From: Cryomorphaceae bacterium
GTDB taxonomy: Bacteria; Bacteroidota; Bacteroidia; Flavobacteriales; Schleiferiaceae
NCBI GenBank assembly: GCA_003445735.1
Contig: DMCR01000125.1
Span: 1 to 8,626, forward strand
DNA length: 8,626 nt
Reading direction: 5' to 3'
Shown here: in pieces, positions 1-6,289 of the stretch
Numbering within the stretch: the stretch's first letter is position 1
Layout: every line of letters starts with the position of its first letter
The notes under the pieces: model-generated
Database searches by the model: none
What the model saw: the letters and a program-made list of their open reading frames with translations, nothing else
Told to the model about the DNA's origin: nothing
Program-made: the position numbers and the translations under genes

Positions 1-1697
1 GCTGAACGATCCTTCATCAGACGCTCGGTCTTTTTCAAGAATTTCTTGCCGGTAGGTAGAGTAGTGATGAATTTCGCAATATCCTTGAGCTTATTGATGT
101 CGAAGGTTGTATCCACAGCCTCGAGCATTTGCCCAGGCTTCGCACCAGGGTATTTGTGCCATTCCTCCTGCATGAAAGGCGTGATCACATTGTGCTCAAT
201 TTTCTTACTATCGTCGAAGTCTGTTTCCAACATGGCTTTGAACTCTTCCTGCTTTCTCTTCACCACTGCTTGAGATGCCAAGCCTTCAGACATCAATTTC
301 TGTGCATAAATCTCTCGTGGATTTGGATGCTTAGAAATGGCTTTATACAATAATGGTTGAGTGAAACGAGGTTCATCACCTTCGTTGTGACCGTACTTAC
401 GGTAACACAATAAGTCGATGAAAATATCGCGTTTAAATCGCTGGCGGTATTCCACTGCAAGGCGAATAGCATGCACCAAAGCTTCGGAATCATCCCCGTT
501 CACATGAAGCACTGGCGCCAAAACCACCTTTGCCACATCCGTACAATAGGTCGACGAACGAGCGTCTAGATAATTGGTAGTGAATCCAACCTGGTTGTTG
601 ATTACAATATGTAAAGTTCCTCCGGTTTTATAGCCGTCTAAGGTTTCCATCTGTACAGTTTCGTATACAACCCCCTGCGCCGCAATGGCCGCATCACCAT
701 GGATGAGAATAGGCAACACCTTTTCAGATTCCATAGCGTAATCGTTGTTGATTTTCGCACGTGCGATACCCCCTACTACTGGGTCCACTGACTCAAGATG
801 TGAGGGGTTTGGAGCCAAGTTCATCTTGACCTGATTGCCGTCCGAAGTTGTATGGATGGTGGTGTGGCCCAAGTGATACTTCACATCACCATCGATAGTA
901 ATATCGTCAAAGGCCTTGCCTTCAAACTCAGAGAAAATCTGCTTGCGCGGCTTGCCAAATACGTTGGTCAAAACATTCAATCTTCCACGGTGCGCCATCC
1001 CGAGCACAAACTCTTTTACACCGTTGCGCGCCGCGTGATTCACAGCTTCATCTAGAGCAGGAATGAGGGATTCTGCTCCTTCGATAGAGAAGCGCTTCTG
1101 TCCCACAAACTTGGTGTTCAAGAAGGCCTCGAAGCTCACCGCTTGGTTCAGCTTGTGCAAGATCTGTTGCTTTTCCTTGGTATTGAGGTTCGGCTGGTTA
1201 TCATTTCGATGGATCCAATGCTTGATCCAAGTGCGGCGTTCCGGATCGCGGATGTAGTTGTATTCTACCCCAATACTTTGGCAATAAATCTTCTCAAGGT
1301 GAGAAACGATTTTGCGAAGGGTAGCCGGACCGTCCAATCCTAGTTCGGTGGCGGCGTTAAATTCAGTATCCAAATCTTCCGAGCTGAGCCCGAAGTTTTC
1401 GATCGCCAATGAAGGCTTATAGGTACGACGCATACGTACCGGATTCGTCTTGGTGAACAAGTGGCCGCGCGAGCGGTACCCTTGGATCAAATTCAATACA
1501 TGAAATTCCTTGATGACTTCCTCAGGAACACCAGCACCTTCGAAGTCGTCCTCAGTGTAGATTTCTTTAGCAAAGTCGAAACCTTGAAAGAACGCTCTCC
1601 AACTGGGCTCTATCTCGTCTGGAGTCTTGAGGTAACGTTCGTATTGCTCGTCAATAAACTCAGAATGTACGCCACCTAAAAATGAGAACCTATCCAT
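1..1697 (-). CDS. sucA: 2-oxoglutarate dehydrogenase E1 component, N-terminal 565 residues (cut by window edge)
   Basis: This is the thiamine diphosphate-dependent E1 subunit of the cytoplasmic 2-oxoglutarate dehydrogenase complex. It decarboxylates 2-oxoglutarate and passes the succinyl group to the lipoyl group of E2 in the TCA cycle. The frame is open from ATG at 1697 to the window edge with no frameshift. Residues 5-40 form the E1o N-terminal segment (SEFIDEQYERYLKTPDEIEP then SWRAFFQGF). Further family motifs are GMAHRGRLNVL near 233-243 and NPSHLES near 297-303. The ThDP/Mg motif spans HGDAA (333-337) to NNQVGFTTN (367-375). ARSSTYCTDVAK (379-390) and YGHNEGDEP (435-443) follow. Family members are usually about 900-930 residues, so roughly the last 350, including the C-terminal transketolase-like region, lie outside the window. 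The E2 gene (sucB) would be expected next but cannot be seen. The N-terminal segment separates it from pyruvate dehydrogenase E1. Identification is firm. Confidence 0.97.
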   Translation of the reverse strand, partial: MDRFSFLGGVHSEFIDEQYERYLKTPDEIEPSWRAFFQGFDFAKEIYTEDDFEGAGVPEEVIKEFHVLNLIQGYRSRGHLFTKTNPVRMRRTYKPSLAIENFGLSSEDLDTEFNAATELGLDGPATLRKIVSHLEKIYCQSIGVEYNYIRDPERRTWIKHWIHRNDNQPNLNTKEKQQILHKLNQAVSFEAFLNTKFVGQKRFSIEGAESLIPALDEAVNHAARNGVKEFVLGMAHRGRLNVLTNVFGKPRKQIFSEFEGKAFDDITIDGDVKYHLGHTTIHTTSDGNQVKMNLAPNPSHLESVDPVVGGIARAKINNDYAMESEKVLPILIHGDAAIAAQGVVYETVQMETLDGYKTGGTLHIVINNQVGFTTNYLDARSSTYCTDVAKVVLAPVLHVNGDDSEALVHAIRLAVEYRQRFKRDIFIDLLCYRKYGHNEGDEPRFTQPLLYKAISKHPNPREIYAQKLMSEGLASQAVVKRKQEEFKAMLETDFDDSKKIEHNVITPFMQEEWHKYPGAKPGQMLEAVDTTFDINKLKDIAKFITTLPTGKKFLKKTERLMKDRS

Positions 1698-1720
1698 GTA
1701 GAATCTTTGGAATTGTATCT

Positions 1721-1728
1721 CAAAAGTA
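1721..1728 (-). promoter_or_regulatory. Candidate -7 element for sucA
   Basis: On the minus strand the bases read TACTTTTG, an exact match to the Bacteroidota -7 consensus TAnnTTTG. It lies about 24 bases before the sucA ATG at 1697, which would give a short leader. No TTG or TTTG is present 19 bases upstream, so only half of the promoter is supported. The stretch 1698-1790 otherwise shows nothing recognisable. Confidence 0.4.
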
Positions 1729-1790
1729 CAACAGAAAATATGGCTGCGGGTGGCTTTTGGTTAAATGCTTTCAACCTTGTGATTGGGGCG

Positions 1791-1817
1791 AAAAAAAAGC
1801 CCCTAAACGAGGGGCTT
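1791..1817 (-). terminator. Intrinsic terminator of the DUF2795 gene
   Basis: On the minus strand AAGCCCCT (1817-1810) and AGGGGCTT (1804-1797) form a perfect 8-bp GC-rich stem around a 5-base loop. It runs directly into eight T residues (complement of the A-tract 1791-1798). The hairpin starts 4 bases after the stop codon of the small acidic gene. It ends that transcript before sucA, so sucA needs its own promoter. The T-tract lies only on the minus-strand side. Confidence 0.9.
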
Positions 1818-1821
1818 CATA

Positions 1822-2046
1822 TTAATATTCTTCTTCGTTCCAAAGGAAGTCTTCCTCGGACGGATAATCCGGCCAAATTTCTTCAATGCTTTCGTAAATT
1901 TCTTCTTCCTCTTCTTCGATGGCTTGAAGGTTTTCTACTACTTCCAGAGGGGCTCCGGTACGAATGGCATAATCAATGAGCTCATCGCGTGTAGCCGGCC
2001 ACGGTGCGTCGCTCAAGTACGATGCTAATTCTAATGTCCAGTACAT
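1822..2046 (-). CDS. Small acidic DUF2795 family protein (74 aa)
   Basis: I recognise this as the short DUF2795-type protein common in Bacteroidota; its biochemical function is not known. The N-terminal half (about 3-42) contains the typical stretch PWPATRDELIDYAIRTGAP, which looks like a small helical module. The C-terminal half (44-74) is extremely acidic: six consecutive Glu at 44-49, 16 Asp/Glu in 31 residues and no Lys or Arg. The whole protein has 23 acidic and only 2 basic residues. There is no signal peptide or membrane segment, so it is expected to be cytoplasmic. The ATG at 2046 follows a consensus promoter by about 30 bases, and the stop is followed by a strong terminator, so the gene appears monocistronic. 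Intact family-type termini and dedicated signals make it a real gene despite its size. Confidence 0.88.
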   Translation of the reverse strand: MYWTLELASYLSDAPWPATRDELIDYAIRTGAPLEVVENLQAIEEEEEEIYESIEEIWPDYPSEEDFLWNEEEY

Positions 2047-2084
2047 ATGTCTATTTCGTAGTGTTGTTCACTGTTCTAAGTGTG

Positions 2085-2114
2085 CAAAAGTAGTTTTTTA
2101 CTTCACTTATGCAA
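2085..2114 (-). promoter_or_regulatory. Consensus Bacteroidota promoter for the DUF2795 gene
   Basis: On the minus strand TTG (2114-2112) is followed by exactly 19 bases and then TACTTTTG (2092-2085). This fits the Bacteroidota primary-sigma pattern TTG-N19-TAnnTTTG with correct spacing. Transcription would start near 2078, giving a leader of about 30 bases before the ATG at 2046. It is the best housekeeping promoter match I found in the window. Confidence 0.75.
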
Positions 2115-2120
2115 CACCTT

Positions 2121-2148
2121 TTTAAAAAATGTAAGTGCTTAATACTTA
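2121..2148 (-). terminator. Weak intrinsic terminator candidate after the cobalamin adenosyltransferase gene
   Basis: On the minus strand TAAGT (2148-2144) and ACTTA (2136-2132) can form a 5-bp stem around a 7-base loop that contains the stop codon. It is followed within two bases by six T residues (complement of 2124-2129). The stem is short and AT-rich, so termination would be inefficient and some read-through into the DUF2795 gene is likely. Confidence 0.35.
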
Positions 2149-2678
2149 GGCGTCCAGATTCTGTCCTCCGCCCCTGCAGAAAAATCCATCCATCGGGCCA
2201 TAACAAAGAGGTAGTCCGATAATCTGTTTAAAAAGACAGGGATTTCCCCGTTGACCTCTACAGTTTCAGATAGTGCTACCACAACACGTTCCGCGCGACG
2301 ACAGACGGTTCGCGCCACATGACATTGCGCGCTTGAGGCAGATCCGCCTGGCAATACAAAGTTTTTTAATTCTGGGAGTTGCTCGTTCCAGCTGTCTATC
2401 TGCTGTTCTAACCTGCCTGTCAATTCCTCGTCCCATTGAGGCATCTGAAATTCAACTTGGCCATCCAATGCGAGGTGCGAACCCATCGCAAATAATTGGC
2501 TTTGAATAGCCTCTGAAAGTGGGAAATGAGCATTTGCCTCCACTACCAACAAACCTAAATGACTGTTCAGCTCGTCCAATGTACCGTAGGCTTCCAAACG
2601 CAATTCCGCTTTCGATACACGGGTTCCGTTTAACAAAGAGGTCTGGCCTCCGTCGCCTTTTTTGGTATAAATCTTCAC
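2139..2678 (-). CDS. Cob(I)alamin adenosyltransferase, PduO/MMAB type (179 aa)
   Basis: This enzyme transfers the adenosyl group of ATP to cob(I)alamin to make adenosylcobalamin, the cofactor of enzymes such as methylmalonyl-CoA mutase. It is a cytoplasmic protein that acts as a trimer of helical bundles in characterised members. The ATP-binding N-terminus is present (YTKKGDGGQTSLLNG, 4-18), followed by RLEAYGTLDELNSHLG (27-42). The core motif FVLPGGSASSAQCHVARTVC (107-126) continues into RRAER (127-131), and NRLSDYLFVMARW (151-163) completes the set. The length matches bacterial members. The start is GTG at 2678, because no ATG precedes the conserved MKIYTKKGD start. It lies three bases after the TAA of the PurF-like gene, so it probably depends on translation of that gene. 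No Shine-Dalgarno is visible. No other B12 gene is in the window, so the role is more likely salvage or cofactor activation than de novo synthesis. Confidence 0.95.
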   Translation of the reverse strand: MKIYTKKGDGGQTSLLNGTRVSKAELRLEAYGTLDELNSHLGLLVVEANAHFPLSEAIQSQLFAMGSHLALDGQVEFQMPQWDEELTGRLEQQIDSWNEQLPELKNFVLPGGSASSAQCHVARTVCRRAERVVVALSETVEVNGEIPVFLNRLSDYLFVMARWMDFSAGAEDRIWTPKY

Positions 2679-2681
2679 TGT

Positions 2682-4577
2682 TTAATATGCTCGTTCTGTA
2701 CGTCCTTCAACATAATAAATGAAGGAACGGTTCACGACGCGCTTTCCACCTGGGGTCGGATAGTTTCCGCTAAAGTACCAATCACCCGGGTTTGAAGGAC
2801 AGCTTTCGTGCAAGTCTTCAATATCCTGGTAGATGATACTCACCCTTGCTTTCACGCCTTCTGGAGTCAAGATTTCTGCAATTTTATCGCTGATTTCTTG
2901 TGCTGTAAATGGCTCGTAAATGTCTTTCACGAAGTTCTGCACCTCTGTATCAGCCATTTGTTCTTGGGCCTTACACTTCTCGTATACTTCTTGAATCAAG
3001 CCTTCCTGTCCTCGGTCTTTCAGCAACTCAACTGCAGCTCGGAACGCCACGAAATTACCCATGCGCGCCATATCAATGCCGTAACAATCTGGGTAGCGAA
3101 TCTGTGGTGCCGAAGAGGCAATAACGATGTGCTTAGGACCGAGGCGATCGAAAATCTTCAAGATACTCTGACGCAAGGTAGTTCCACGAACGATGCTATC
3201 GTCGATGACTACCAAATGGTCGTTGCTGGTCACCGTACCGTGGGTAATGTCGTACACGTGGCTCACCAAATCGTCGCGAGAGCTGTCCTCAGTAATGAAA
3301 GTACGCAGTTTCACATCTTTCCAAGCCACTTTTTCCACGCGTGGACGAGTTTTTAGAATTTCCTTAAGCACTTCCGGCGTCGGATTTTTAAGGCCTTGAA
3401 TTTTTTCAAACTTCAACGTATTGAAGTGGTCCTCCATTCCTTTCACCATACCGTAGAAGCTGACCTCAGCGGTATTCGGAATGAAGCTCAAGACCGTATT
3501 GTCTACATCGCCTTTCACCTTATCGAGAATTTTAGGGATGAGTCTACGGCCCAATTCTATACGCTCGTTATATATGTCTTTATCGTTTCCGCGAGAGAAG
3601 TAAATGCGTTCAAAAGAACAGGCATTGTATGTTAAAGGCTCTTTGATCTGCTCGATGCTCACATCTCCAGCCTTTTTTACAACAATCGTAGCACCTGGAG
3701 GCAACTCCTGAACGGCATCTGTCGGCAAGTTCATCGCCGTTTGGATTACAGGGCGCTCTGAAGCCACCACGACGATTTCATCATCGTAGTAATAGAAGGT
3801 TGGGCGAATACCAGCGGGATCGCGCAATACGAAAGCATCACCGTGACCCATCATTCCGGCTATAGTATATCCACCGTCCCACTTCTTCGAGGCACGACGC
3901 AGAATATCCGCCACATCTAAACGCTTTGAAATCTCCTCAGTCGCTTGTTTTTTCGTGTAGCCCTCGTCCTTGAGCTGGTAATACAAATCATCGTTTGCCT
4001 CGTCCAAGAAGTGTCCTATCTTCTCCATGATGGTGATCGTATCAGCCTTTTCTTTAGGATGTTGGCCCAATTCCACTAACTCCTCAAACAGCTCATCAAC
4101 ATTAGTCATGTTGAAGTTCCCCGCCACAATCAAGTTGCGCGTTGGCCAGTTGTTCTGACGCAAGAAAGGGTGACAAGCTTCAATGGTATTCCCGCCGTAG
4201 GTACCGTAGCGAAGGTGACCTAGGTATACCTCACCAGTAAAGGGTAAGTTTTGCTTCAACCAAGACACATCCTTGAGTTTCTCGTGATCCGAACCCACGC
4301 CTTCAGCGATGCGCTTTTGCACTTTGCCAAAGATGTCGCCGATACTATTGGTTTCGACACTGCGGTAACGAGAAATGTAGCGCGTGCCTGGTTCAGTGTT
4401 GAGCTTGATATTTGCCAATCCGGCACCATCTTGTCCTCGGTTGCGCTGCTTCTCCATGAGGAGGTACATCTTGTTGAGGCCGTAAAATGCCGTTCCGTAT
4501 TTATCTACGTAATATTCAAGAGGCTTTCTAAGGCGCACAAATGCAATACCACATTCGTGTTTGATCGAATCACTCAT
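2682..4577 (-). CDS. Long PurF-like amidophosphoribosyltransferase (631 aa)
   Basis: This is a two-domain enzyme of the glutamine PRPP amidotransferase family. By family it releases ammonia from glutamine and adds it to PRPP to give 5-phosphoribosylamine, the first step of purine synthesis. The class II glutaminase domain (about 9-300) has the expected nucleophile Cys9 in HECGIA, so an eight-residue leader must be removed. It also has RGQDGAG (47-53), HLRYGTYG (121-128), GNFNMTN (153-159) and DPAGIRP (253-259). The PRTase domain has ERIYFSRG (323-330), the PRPP loop VVIDDSIVRGTTLR (456-469) and RYPDCYGIDM (494-503). At 631 residues it is far longer than the usual 470-510. The extra length includes an acidic, YFSGNYPTPGG-containing C-terminus. 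This matches a distinct long Bacteroidota form, which may coexist with a standard PurF, so I give no symbol. The adenosyltransferase gene follows after three bases. Confidence 0.9.
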   Translation of the reverse strand: MSDSIKHECGIAFVRLRKPLEYYVDKYGTAFYGLNKMYLLMEKQRNRGQDGAGLANIKLNTEPGTRYISRYRSVETNSIGDIFGKVQKRIAEGVGSDHEKLKDVSWLKQNLPFTGEVYLGHLRYGTYGGNTIEACHPFLRQNNWPTRNLIVAGNFNMTNVDELFEELVELGQHPKEKADTITIMEKIGHFLDEANDDLYYQLKDEGYTKKQATEEISKRLDVADILRRASKKWDGGYTIAGMMGHGDAFVLRDPAGIRPTFYYYDDEIVVVASERPVIQTAMNLPTDAVQELPPGATIVVKKAGDVSIEQIKEPLTYNACSFERIYFSRGNDKDIYNERIELGRRLIPKILDKVKGDVDNTVLSFIPNTAEVSFYGMVKGMEDHFNTLKFEKIQGLKNPTPEVLKEILKTRPRVEKVAWKDVKLRTFITEDSSRDDLVSHVYDITHGTVTSNDHLVVIDDSIVRGTTLRQSILKIFDRLGPKHIVIASSAPQIRYPDCYGIDMARMGNFVAFRAAVELLKDRGQEGLIQEVYEKCKAQEQMADTEVQNFVKDIYEPFTAQEISDKIAEILTPEGVKARVSIIYQDIEDLHESCPSNPGDWYFSGNYPTPGGKRVVNRSFIYYVEGRTERAY

Positions 4578-4596
4578 AGAGGGAGATTGTGAAGGT

Positions 4597-4604
4597 CAAA
4601 ATTA
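4597..4604 (-). promoter_or_regulatory. Candidate -7 element for the purF-like operon
   Basis: The minus strand reads TAATTTTG, matching TAnnTTTG, about 20 bases before the ATG at 4577. A TTG lies 15 rather than 19 bases further upstream, so the -33 element is not convincing. The gap 4578-4639 holds no other clear signal, and no canonical terminator follows the ACMSD gene. Confidence 0.4.
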
Positions 4605-4639
4605 TTGAAAATACCATGACAATCCCACGCTTTTTTGGC

Positions 4640-5668
4640 TTAGATGAATAAGCCTAAATCCATATTGAGCCACTCCAGCGCTGCCCCGTGCAATAACTTA
4701 CCCTTGCGCTCGTGACTCCAAGGCATGCCATTAATCAATTTCCCAGGCTCCAACTCGCCGAGGGGGAAGGGATAATCCGTCCCAAGGGCCACGCGATTCT
4801 CACCTACTAAACCGACAATGTACTCGAGCATTTTCGAGTCGTGAACTAGGGAATCGAGCCAGAATTTACCCATATAATCGAGGGGAGCGACGTTATTGTC
4901 CACTGCACAAAGGTCTGGGCGGACATCGAATCCGTGCTGCACTCGGCCTAATGTTGCTGGGAAGGAACCTCCGCCATGGGCGAAGGCAACTCGCAGCTTT
5001 GGCAACCGCTCAAAGACGCCGCCGAAAATCATGGAGCAGATGGCCAGGGAGCTTTCCGCCGGCATGCCAACCAACCATGGCAACCAATATTTGGGCATTT
5101 TTTCCTTGCTCATCATGTCCCACGGGTGGACGAATATAGCCATATCTTGGTCTTGACAAGCCTCGAAAATGGGGAAGAGTTCCGGGGCGTCGAGGTTCCA
5201 ATCGTTGATATGTGTGCCTATCTCAATGCCCTTGAGGCCAATCTCTTTGCAGCGACGTAATTCCTGTACGGCCAAATCTGGCGCCTGCATCGGTAGGGTG
5301 CCTAGACCGACGAAACGGTCGGGGTAGCGGTCACAGATTTCGGCGATGTGGTCGTTGAGGAATTGACTCACCTCGAGGGTGTGCTCGGGCTTGGCCCAGT
5401 AGCTGAACATGACGGGAACGGTCGACAATACTTGGACGTCGACGTGTTGGCGGCCACATTCTTTGATGCGGGCCTCCGGCGACCAACAATTATCTTCTAT
5501 CTCTCGGAAGAATTCGCCATCCTTTAACATGCGCGCACGACACGGGACATGGTGATCGAGGTTGATGAAACCGCCATAGCCAAAACGCTCATGAAAGTTC
5601 GGGATGTGCTCGGGCAAGATATGAGTATGGATATCTACCGTGAAGTTTCTCGAGGTAATCTCACACAT
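4640..5668 (-). CDS. nbaD: 2-amino-3-carboxymuconate 6-semialdehyde decarboxylase (ACMSD, 342 aa)
   Basis: This zinc-dependent amidohydrolase-superfamily decarboxylase converts ACMS, the ring-opened product of 3-hydroxyanthranilate, to 2-aminomuconate 6-semialdehyde. That removes ACMS before it can cyclise to quinolinate. The metal ligands are visible: VDIHTHILPE (His14, His16), His181 in FVHPWDMM and Asp298 in ALGTDYPFPLGE. His231 in AFAHGGGSFP fits the catalytic histidine of the family. The segment PKYWLPWLVGMPAESSLAI (192-210) is typical of ACMSD rather than related gamma-resorcylate decarboxylases. Length is close to characterised bacterial enzymes (about 330-340). The ATG at 5668 is separated by one base from the TGA of the dioxygenase gene upstream (TGATATG), so the two are probably translationally coupled. 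The neighbouring enzymes make the substrate and use the product, which supports the assignment strongly. Confidence 0.96.
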   Translation of the reverse strand: MCEITSRNFTVDIHTHILPEHIPNFHERFGYGGFINLDHHVPCRARMLKDGEFFREIEDNCWSPEARIKECGRQHVDVQVLSTVPVMFSYWAKPEHTLEVSQFLNDHIAEICDRYPDRFVGLGTLPMQAPDLAVQELRRCKEIGLKGIEIGTHINDWNLDAPELFPIFEACQDQDMAIFVHPWDMMSKEKMPKYWLPWLVGMPAESSLAICSMIFGGVFERLPKLRVAFAHGGGSFPATLGRVQHGFDVRPDLCAVDNNVAPLDYMGKFWLDSLVHDSKMLEYIVGLVGENRVALGTDYPFPLGELEPGKLINGMPWSHERKGKLLHGAALEWLNMDLGLFI

Positions 5669-5669
5669 A

Positions 5670-6200
5670 TCATACGAATCTAGGGTCGGTCTCCATCACA
5701 TGCCCACATTTGGAACAAGTGCGGTGTTCTTCAGATCCGTAAAATATTTTAAAGTGTGGCTGGAAATCTTTCTCGACGTTTTTAAGTTCGAAGTAGGTGT
5801 CGTGCAACTTGTTGTTACAGTTATCGCAATACCATAATAAGCCATCAGTGAAGCCACGTCCCTCGCGGATCCGCTCGACAACGAGACCTATACTACCCTC
5901 ATGGCGAATGGGACTGTGAGGGGTCTTGGCTGGAACGGTCATCATATCGCCAGGGCCTAATTGGAGCTCATGGGCCTCTCCGTCGACTTGGACTTTGACG
6001 GTGATATTTCCTTCCAGCTGGTAGAAGAATTCCTCCGTTTCGTTGTAATGGTAATCTTTTCGGGCATTCGGGCCGGCCACGACCATCACGATATAGTCGT
6101 CGCTTTCCGGCGTCAAATTTTTGTTGGCCACAGGTGGTTTGAGCAGTTCTCTATTCTCTGCCAACCACTTTTGAAAATTGAAAGGCTTTGGTACCGACAT
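5670..6200 (-). CDS. nbaC: 3-hydroxyanthranilate 3,4-dioxygenase (176 aa)
   Basis: This cytoplasmic cupin-fold, non-haem Fe(II) dioxygenase opens the ring of 3-hydroxyanthranilate to give ACMS. Iron ligands are at the positions known from the bacterial enzyme: His51 and Glu57 in YHYNETEEFFYQLEG, and His95 in VPAKTPHSPIR. The likely substrate-binding residues Arg47 and Arg99 are present. The C-terminal rubredoxin-like metal site of the bacterial, homodimeric form is intact, with two CxxC pairs: Cys125/Cys128 (YCDNC) and Cys162/Cys165 (CSKCG). Length and residue numbering match the bacterial family and differ from the longer animal enzyme. The ATG at 6200 is the natural start, with the family-like opening MSVPKPFNFQKWLAENREL. 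It is the first gene of a minus-strand operon with ACMSD and is divergent from the aldehyde dehydrogenase gene. Confidence 0.96.
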   Translation of the reverse strand: MSVPKPFNFQKWLAENRELLKPPVANKNLTPESDDYIVMVVAGPNARKDYHYNETEEFFYQLEGNITVKVQVDGEAHELQLGPGDMMTVPAKTPHSPIRHEGSIGLVVERIREGRGFTDGLLWYCDNCNNKLHDTYFELKNVEKDFQPHFKIFYGSEEHRTCSKCGHVMETDPRFV

Positions 6201-6289
6201 GTATGTTTGCTTTGAGGTGTGAATTTAAGAAAATTGGACCCGAAATCATCGCCTCTTCCTGCCTTATATTCGTAGAGAGAACAGAAGCT
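6201..6289. promoter_or_regulatory. Divergent intergenic region between the two catabolic operons
   Basis: These 89 bases must carry the promoters of both operons. On the plus strand TATATTCG (6265-6272) has one mismatch to the -7 consensus TAnnTTTG and would give a leader of roughly 10 bases before the ATG at 6290. No -33 element is properly spaced from it. On the minus strand only a poor -7-like TAAATTCA is seen. I found no convincing palindromic operator. Poor consensus promoters are consistent with activator-dependent expression, but that is inference. Confidence 0.4.

Noticed and set aside
2808..3356. 182-codon open frame on the plus strand
   Set aside because: It lies wholly antisense to the well-supported PurF-like gene and its translation resembles no family.
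4637..4654. Stem GGCTTA/TAAGCC over the ACMSD stop codon as a terminator
   Set aside because: The 6-bp stem is followed by A residues, not T residues, on the minus strand, and on the plus strand the T-run is upstream of the stem, so it lacks the layout of an intrinsic terminator.
6188..6289. In-frame N-terminal extension of the aldehyde dehydrogenase starting at ATG 6188
   Set aside because: The extra 34 residues do not resemble the family N-terminus and overlap the start of the divergent dioxygenase gene; ATG 6290 gives a normal 479-residue enzyme.
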